64,000 bases of DNA from Bacteroidaceae bacterium (GTDB lineage Bacteria; Bacteroidota; Bacteroidia; Bacteroidales; Bacteroidaceae): assembly GCA_017428785.1 (NCBI GenBank), contig JAFRQD010000063.1, positions 17,071-81,070 on the forward strand, read 5' to 3'. The first letter of the stretch is position 1; each line of letters starts with the position of its first letter. The position numbers were made by a program, and so were the translations under genes. The notes beneath the pieces were generated by a model, which saw only the letters and a list, made by a program, of their open reading frames with translations, searched no databases and was not told the origin of the DNA. Of the stretch, positions 59,656 to 64,000 are shown piece after piece.

Positions 59656-60456
59656 ATGAAAGATATCTTAGAAGAAATCGTTGCGCACAAGCGCATCGAA
59701 GTGGCCGCGCAGAAGGAGCAGACGCCGCCTCGCAAACTCTATGCCGAGGTGGAGCGAATGATGGCTGAAGGCGTGGCGAAGCGCAGTTTGAGCCAGACTT
59801 TGACAGAGAACGACTTTGGCATCATCGCCGAGTTCAAGCGCAGAAGTCCGTCGAAGGGATGGATTAAGGAGGATGGCAAGCCTGAGGAGATTCCCCTTTC
59901 TTACGAGCAAAACGGTGCCGCAGCCCTCAGCATCCTGACCGACGAGATGTACTTCGGCGGCTCGCTCGACTTCATAAGAAAGGCGCGACCGCTCGTCAGT
60001 CGCCCCATCCTCCGCAAGGACTTCATCATAGACGAATACCAACTTCTTCAGGCGCGACACGTAGGAGCCGACGCCGTACTGCTCATCGCTGCCGACCTCA
60101 GCAAGCAGGAAGTCCGCTCGCTTACAGCCACTGCCCATGAGTTGGCACTCGAAGTCCTGCTGGAACTGCATTCAGAGCACGAATTGGACTACGCCGATAT
60201 CGATGTCGATGCACTTGGCGTAAACAATCGCAACCTGGGAACTTTCGTCACGGATGTGCAAAACTCGTTCCGCCTGGCTGCCCGTCTGCCCGAAGATAAA
60301 GTGCTTGTCAGCGAGAGCGGCATCGCTGGTCCGGACACCATCCGCTTGCTGCGAGAGGCTGGCTACAGGGGTTTCCTCATCGGAGAGACCTTCATGAAGA
60401 CCGACGACCCAGGCCTCGCGCTGCAAGAGTTCATTAAGGAATTGGCATCGAAATAA
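59656..60456 (+). CDS. trpC: Indole-3-glycerol-phosphate synthase
   Basis: 266-residue TIM barrel: ILEEIVAHKRIEV, IIAEFKRRSPSKGWI, LTDEMYFGGSLDFI, RKDFIIDEYQL, ALGVNNRNLGTF, VSESGIAG and GFLIGETFMKTDDPG. Separate from TrpF, unlike the E. coli fusion. Confidence 0.96.
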   Translation: MKDILEEIVAHKRIEVAAQKEQTPPRKLYAEVERMMAEGVAKRSLSQTLTENDFGIIAEFKRRSPSKGWIKEDGKPEEIPLSYEQNGAAALSILTDEMYFGGSLDFIRKARPLVSRPILRKDFIIDEYQLLQARHVGADAVLLIAADLSKQEVRSLTATAHELALEVLLELHSEHELDYADIDVDALGVNNRNLGTFVTDVQNSFRLAARLPEDKVLVSESGIAGPDTIRLLREAGYRGFLIGETFMKTDDPGLALQEFIKELASK

Positions 60457-60482
60457 CGATATAACGTCATAACGACATAACA
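60454..60482 (+). repeat. ATAACGTC octanucleotide repeat, second block
   Basis: ATATAACGTCATAACGACAT then AAC; overlaps the trpC stop codon. Confidence 0.7.
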
Positions 60483-60487
60483 AAACA

Positions 60488-61165
60488 ATGATAATCAAAG
60501 TTTGTGGAATGCGAGATGCCGAGAACATTCGGGAAGTGGAACGTTTGGGCATCGACATGATGGGCTTTATCTGTTGGGAGCGCTCGCCGAGATATGTGCG
60601 CGAAGTGCCTGCCTATCTGCCTAAGTGTCCGCGTGTTGGCGTCTTCGTCAACCAGTCTCTTGATGAGATACAGAAGCGGATGGAAGCCTTCGACTTCAGT
60701 TATATTCAACTTCACGGCAGCGAATCGCCTGAGTTTTGCAAGGAGGTTCGAGAGAAGACGGGGTGCAAGGTCATCAAGGCAATTAGCATAAACCGCCCTA
60801 CACACCTACAGACCTCCTCTAGCTCCCCCTTAAAGGGGGAGGAATCAGGCAAGGAAGCCTCCCCTTTAAGGGGAGGTTTGGTAGGGTCTTTTGAGGGCTG
60901 CGCGAATCTTCTTCTCTTCGACACCAAGTGCTCGACTATGGGTGGAAGCGGCAAGCAGTTCAATTGGGACATCCTTTCCGACTACCGAGGAGACTTACCC
61001 TTTCTGCTTTCGGGAGGCATCGGACCTGAGGATGCCGAGCGACTCAGGCAGTTTCACCACCCCAAATGCCTCGGCTTCGACATCAACTCGCGCTTCGAAA
61101 TCGAGCCGGGCATCAAGGATACAGAAAAGATAAAACAGTTCATAACAGCCATCCGAGAGGACTAG
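60488..61165 (+). CDS. trpF: Phosphoribosylanthranilate isomerase with repeat insertion
   Basis: TIM-barrel isomerase, 225 residues. IIKVCGMRDAENIREVE, FICWERSPRYV, GVFVNQSLDEI, YIQLHGSESPEFC, LFDTKC with SGGIGPEDAERL and LGFDINSRFEIEPGIKD identify it. Between KAISINRPTH and FEGCANLLLFDTKC sits an insertion of about 27-30 residues (SSSSPLKGEESGKEASPLRG...) encoded by two C-rich palindromes (60810-60889). It extends a barrel loop and leaves all catalytic residues intact. The stop codon lies at the edge of an ACTAGTAAA repeat. Confidence 0.93.
   Translation: MIIKVCGMRDAENIREVERLGIDMMGFICWERSPRYVREVPAYLPKCPRVGVFVNQSLDEIQKRMEAFDFSYIQLHGSESPEFCKEVREKTGCKVIKAISINRPTHLQTSSSSPLKGEESGKEASPLRGGLVGSFEGCANLLLFDTKCSTMGGSGKQFNWDILSDYRGDLPFLLSGGIGPEDAERLRQFHHPKCLGFDINSRFEIEPGIKDTEKIKQFITAIRED
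60810..60889 (+). repeat. C-rich inverted-repeat element inside trpF
   Basis: Left part AGACCTCCTCTAGCTCCCCC... and right part ...GGTAGGGTCT are imperfect inverted copies, each with its own palindrome (CTCCCCCTTAAAGGGGGAG; CCTCCCCTTTAAGGGGAGG). Read in frame without stops. Confidence 0.8.
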
Positions 61166-61200
61166 TTATACTAGTAAAACTAGTTAAACTAGCAAAACCA
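61161..61200 (+). repeat. ACTAGTAAA nonanucleotide repeat
   Basis: Units ACTAGTTAT, ACTAGTAAA, ACTAGTTAA, ACTAGCAAA in the trpF-trpA gap; the first contains the trpF stop codon. Confidence 0.75.
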
Positions 61201-61226
61201 GAACACAAAACAGACAGAAATACAAG

Positions 61227-62006
61227 ATGAACAGGATTAATAAACTATTTCAAGAGAAGAGCAAAGGCTTGCTCTCGCTCTACTTTTGTGCCGGTCATCC
61301 GACCCTCGACAGCACCGCCGACATCATCCGCACCTTGGAACAGAAGGGCATAGACTTCATCGAAGTGGGCATTCCCTTTAGTGATCCGATGGCCGACGGC
61401 CCAGTTATTCAGGACGCAGCCACTAAAGCGTTGCGCAACGGAATGACCCTCCAGAAACTCTTTTCCCAGTTGGAACCGCTTCGAGGGCAAGGTATCCGGC
61501 TCCCCCTCATACTGATGGGCTACATGAATCCCATTTATCACATGGGCTACGAAGCTTTCTTCCGTCGTTGCAAGGAAGTGGATATCGACGGCGTCATCAT
61601 CCCAGACCTGCCATTCTCGGACTACATGAACGAGGTGAAGCTCATCGCCGACAAGTATGACATCCGCGTCATCATGCTCATCACACCCGAGACGAGCGAC
61701 GAACGCATACGCTTCATCGACGAACATACCGACGGCTTCATCTATATGGTGAGTTCTGCGGCCACGACCGGAGCACAGAAAGAGTTCGACGAGGCCAAGC
61801 AGGCTTACTTCTCGCGAATCGACAAGATGGGGCTCAAGCACCCTCGCATGATTGGATTCGGCATTAGTAATCGCCAGACTCTCGAAAGCGCCCAAGCCAA
61901 TGCAGCAGGCGCCATCATCGGAAGCAAGTTCGTAACTCTACTCGAGAAGCACAAAGCACCGCTCCCCGCGATTGAGGAACTCTTCAAAGCACTCGAGCAT
62001 AACTAA
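61227..62006 (+). CDS. trpA: Tryptophan synthase alpha chain
   Basis: 259-residue TIM barrel that cleaves indole-3-glycerol phosphate. Catalytic Glu and Asp in DFIEVGIPFSDPMADGPVIQDA, LILMGYMNPIYHMG, DGVIIPDLPFSD, FIYMVSSAATTGA and GFGISNRQT. Last gene of the operon. Confidence 0.96.
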   Translation: MNRINKLFQEKSKGLLSLYFCAGHPTLDSTADIIRTLEQKGIDFIEVGIPFSDPMADGPVIQDAATKALRNGMTLQKLFSQLEPLRGQGIRLPLILMGYMNPIYHMGYEAFFRRCKEVDIDGVIIPDLPFSDYMNEVKLIADKYDIRVIMLITPETSDERIRFIDEHTDGFIYMVSSAATTGAQKEFDEAKQAYFSRIDKMGLKHPRMIGFGISNRQTLESAQANAAGAIIGSKFVTLLEKHKAPLPAIEELFKALEHN

Positions 62007-62008
62007 TC

Positions 62009-62070
62009 AACTAAGCGTGGCAAATTCGCAAATTAGAAACGGCTAATTGCTCAACTAACCACGCTTAGTT
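62009..62070. terminator. 12-base inverted repeat between trpA and the GH35 gene
   Basis: AACTAAGCGTGG (62009-62020) and CCACGCTTAGTT (62059-62070), perfect, 38-base loop, no strong T-run. It sits where both convergent transcripts should end, but may instead be another mobile palindrome. Confidence 0.45.
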
Positions 62071-62072
62071 TC

Positions 62073-64000
62073 TCAATAGACAAAGACTCGCAAGTTCTTG
62101 ATGCTGCCCGGTGCGCCTTGCTCGGCACGCGGCAGGTACTCGATGCCTTTGATTAGCTTCTCGGAACCGAGGTCGATGACCAGCAGATGCGGAAGCGTAG
62201 CTGCCTTTTCTGTTTGCCAATAAGTGCTTTCCTGAAGGTCATAGACTTTGTCGCCGAGATGGTTGCCGTTCTCGTCCTCGCTGTCAGCATACTTCACTGT
62301 CCACGGCTCGCGGCTCAGGCGTTTGCCATCGTTGCCGAGAGCATAAAGCTCTGCTATGGCCGTCACATCGCCTTCTTTTTGTGTGCTCTGCGCTTCAATG
62401 GCAAGATAACGTCCGCGACTATTCCTCTTGAAATTGACCGTCTGCCAGCCGTTGCCTGCCTTCAGCTCGCCCTCGAACGCAGGAGATTTCGAATTGAGGT
62501 CGGGCTTGTCGCCTGGGTTGTTGTGCTTGTTGTTCTTTTCCAATTGCAGCTTGTTCAGCTCGGGTTCTGCCTGTCCCCATACGACACGCTCTGTAGGACC
62601 TGCAATGTCGAGGACGATCACCTCGTTCTTGCCCTTCTTGAGCCAGCAGCCAGGCACATAAAGCGTCTGCTGCGGCCCAATCGACCAGATGCGCCCCATG
62701 GCATGGCCGTTCACCCAAACCTGTCCCTTACCCCAATTTTCGAAGTTGAGGAACGTGTCGCCCACCTTCTTCAGGTCAAAGTAGCCGCGATAGTAACCGC
62801 GTCCGAAGATGAGGTCTTCGCTGTCCTTGGCATAACGCATGGTGCGGCCGAGGCGCATCATGCTGATGGACTCGCGAGTGTTAGGCTTCTCCTTCTGCCA
62901 CTCAAATGCCCTGACAGCTACCTCGTAGTCATCAGGGATGCGCATGTTCTCCCACATCGTCGGGGTGTATACAATCTCCGTTCCGTCGATGCCGAAATGT
63001 GACTTCACGTTGACCGTGATAGTAGGTTTGCTGACTAATCCTTTAAAGTCCTTGATGGCTCGACCAAAGTTGATGCGCCCCATGCCTTCGACGAGGATTT
63101 GCAGTTCCTGCCCCCGACTGACAGGTGGCAAGGAGAGCGACTTCTCGTTCTTCACGCGGTCAATCTTGCCGATGTACTTGCCGTCGATAAAGACCTGAGC
63201 AAAGTCGTGGGCGTCAATCGTGAGCGTGGCAGTCCAATCCGCTTCTTCTGGCTTCGCAATCTCAGGCAGACGGGTACTGTAGAGCATAGCTCCCCATCCC
63301 ATGTCGAGTTCTTCAAATGTCAGGGGTGCGCCAACGGTACGGAGATCTTGATCATGATCAACATAGTACCTAAAGTCGAAACCATTGTAGAGCGGTGCGA
63401 ACTCCGTCAGCTCGAACTTTGGCACCGTAATGATAGGATTAGGAGCCTTGGGAACAGAAGGCATCTTCTTGCCGTCGTTATACTTCTCCATCATCTTGCG
63501 GAGTTCCCAGAACTTAGGCGTAGGCAAGCCCCATTCGTTGATGGGAGCGTCGTAGTCGTAGCTCGTCACATCGGGCGCAAAGCCTGGACTATTGGCACCT
63601 GCCCAATGGCCGAAAGAGGTGCCGCCGTGGGTCATGTAGAGCGAGAAGCTGATGCCTTTGCTGAGCATCTCGTCCATCCCTTCCACCATGTCCTTGGCGG
63701 GGCGCGTCTCGTGCTGAGCTCCCCACTTGTCGAACCATCCGCTCCAGAACTCGGAGCACATCTTCGGGGCATCGGGTCGCAGTTCACCGAGGCGGCGGAA
63801 CTGCTGGTCGATGTTGGCGCCCGTACCGAAGTTCATCGTCCAAGTGAGGTCGTCGAGACCGTTCTTCTCGAAGTTGGAAGACCAGTCGCACTGGAATAAA
63901 GCCAACTCCTTACCGTAGATGCCACGCAAGCAGTCGCGAATCTCGCTGACATACGGCTTGTCCTCGCCATACGAGCCGTACTCGTTCTCCACCTGCATCA
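62073..64000 (-). CDS. Glycoside hydrolase family 35 beta-galactosidase (5' end outside window)
   Basis: At least 641 residues, running off the right edge on its N-terminal side. Catalytic motifs: acid/base Glu in QVENEYGSYG and nucleophile Glu in CSEFWSGWFDKWG, with MTHGGTSFGHWAGAN. Beta-sandwich domains follow (YRGYFDLKKVGDTFLNFENWGKGQVWVNG, IWSIGPQQTLYVPGCWL), then a discoidin/CBM32-like C-terminal domain (NSRGRYLAIEAQS, YWQTEKAATLPHLLVIDLGSEKLIKGIEYLPR). Probably a secreted or periplasmic beta-galactosidase acting on plant or host glycans. Confidence 0.92.
   Translation of the reverse strand, partial: MQVENEYGSYGEDKPYVSEIRDCLRGIYGKELALFQCDWSSNFEKNGLDDLTWTMNFGTGANIDQQFRRLGELRPDAPKMCSEFWSGWFDKWGAQHETRPAKDMVEGMDEMLSKGISFSLYMTHGGTSFGHWAGANSPGFAPDVTSYDYDAPINEWGLPTPKFWELRKMMEKYNDGKKMPSVPKAPNPIITVPKFELTEFAPLYNGFDFRYYVDHDQDLRTVGAPLTFEELDMGWGAMLYSTRLPEIAKPEEADWTATLTIDAHDFAQVFIDGKYIGKIDRVKNEKSLSLPPVSRGQELQILVEGMGRINFGRAIKDFKGLVSKPTITVNVKSHFGIDGTEIVYTPTMWENMRIPDDYEVAVRAFEWQKEKPNTRESISMMRLGRTMRYAKDSEDLIFGRGYYRGYFDLKKVGDTFLNFENWGKGQVWVNGHAMGRIWSIGPQQTLYVPGCWLKKGKNEVIVLDIAGPTERVVWGQAEPELNKLQLEKNNKHNNPGDKPDLNSKSPAFEGELKAGNGWQTVNFKRNSRGRYLAIEAQSTQKEGDVTAIAELYALGNDGKRLSREPWTVKYADSEDENGNHLGDKVYDLQESTYWQTEKAATLPHLLVIDLGSEKLIKGIEYLPRAEQGAPGSIKNLRVFVY

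Overview
The window is a single stretch of a Bacteroidales chromosome, most likely Prevotella or a close relative. Evidence: promoters of the Bacteroidetes type (-7 box TAnnTTTG, TTTG about 19 bases upstream), no consistent Shine-Dalgarno sequences, a PorQ gene of the type IX secretion system next to cmk, secreted leucine-rich-repeat proteins with short C-terminal tails of the type IX kind, a trp operon in the order B-E-G-D-C-F-A, and GH97 and GH35 glycosidases. The species call is inference from gene content.

Layout. 0-3.3 kb: MeaB GTPase, IspH and an acyltransferase-3 membrane protein. 4-7 kb: secreted LRR protein. 7.2-14.4 kb: housekeeping genes (cmk, porQ, tonB, polyprenyl synthase, tatD, tRNA-Ser, exbB / 4-TM protein / exbD / exbD). 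14.7-17 kb: a lone nuclease-methyltransferase fusion. 17.7-39.2 kb: a large aryl-polyene/flexirubin-like gene cluster (three ketosynthases, three acyl carrier proteins, O-methyltransferase, several acyltransferases, a GT2-acyltransferase fusion, two CrtI-like oxidoreductases, LolA, MMPL exporter, EamA-like protein, AMP ligase), followed at once by a GH97 glycosidase. One opposite-strand secreted-protein gene interrupts it. 41.7-42.1 kb: three tRNAs. 42.3-49.5 kb: a giant BspA-like protein and a TPR/AraC hybrid regulator. 49.6-51.2 kb: lipoprotein flavodoxin and SIMPL protein. 51.3-53.7 kb: second LRR protein, paralogous to the first. 53.7-54.5 kb: a structured RNA candidate and a YafQ-type toxin-antitoxin pair. 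55.0-62.0 kb: trp operon with a Trp-Trp-Trp leader peptide and attenuator. 62.1-64 kb: GH35 beta-galactosidase, cut by the window edge.

In the polyene-like cluster the ketosynthases and carrier proteins would build an acyl chain. The AMP ligase would load a starter acid. The methyltransferase and oxidoreductases would tailor it. The acyltransferases and GT2 fusion would attach it to a lipid or sugar. LolA and the MMPL protein would move it toward the outer membrane. No ammonia lyase, ketoreductase or dehydratase is visible, so the pathway is incomplete here or unusual.

The most striking unexplained structure is repeat DNA of three kinds. (1) Short tandem repeats with mostly 7-base units, and C-rich palindromes, fill gaps between genes and also sit in frame inside conserved enzymes (IspH, two ketosynthases, MMPL, AMP ligase, TrpE, TrpF) and at the tail junction of all three large surface proteins. 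(2) Four copies of an 84-base element, each made of exactly four 21-base units. (3) Four arrays of 22-base units, each standing upstream of a promoter. No transposase, integrase, phage gene or CRISPR array was seen.
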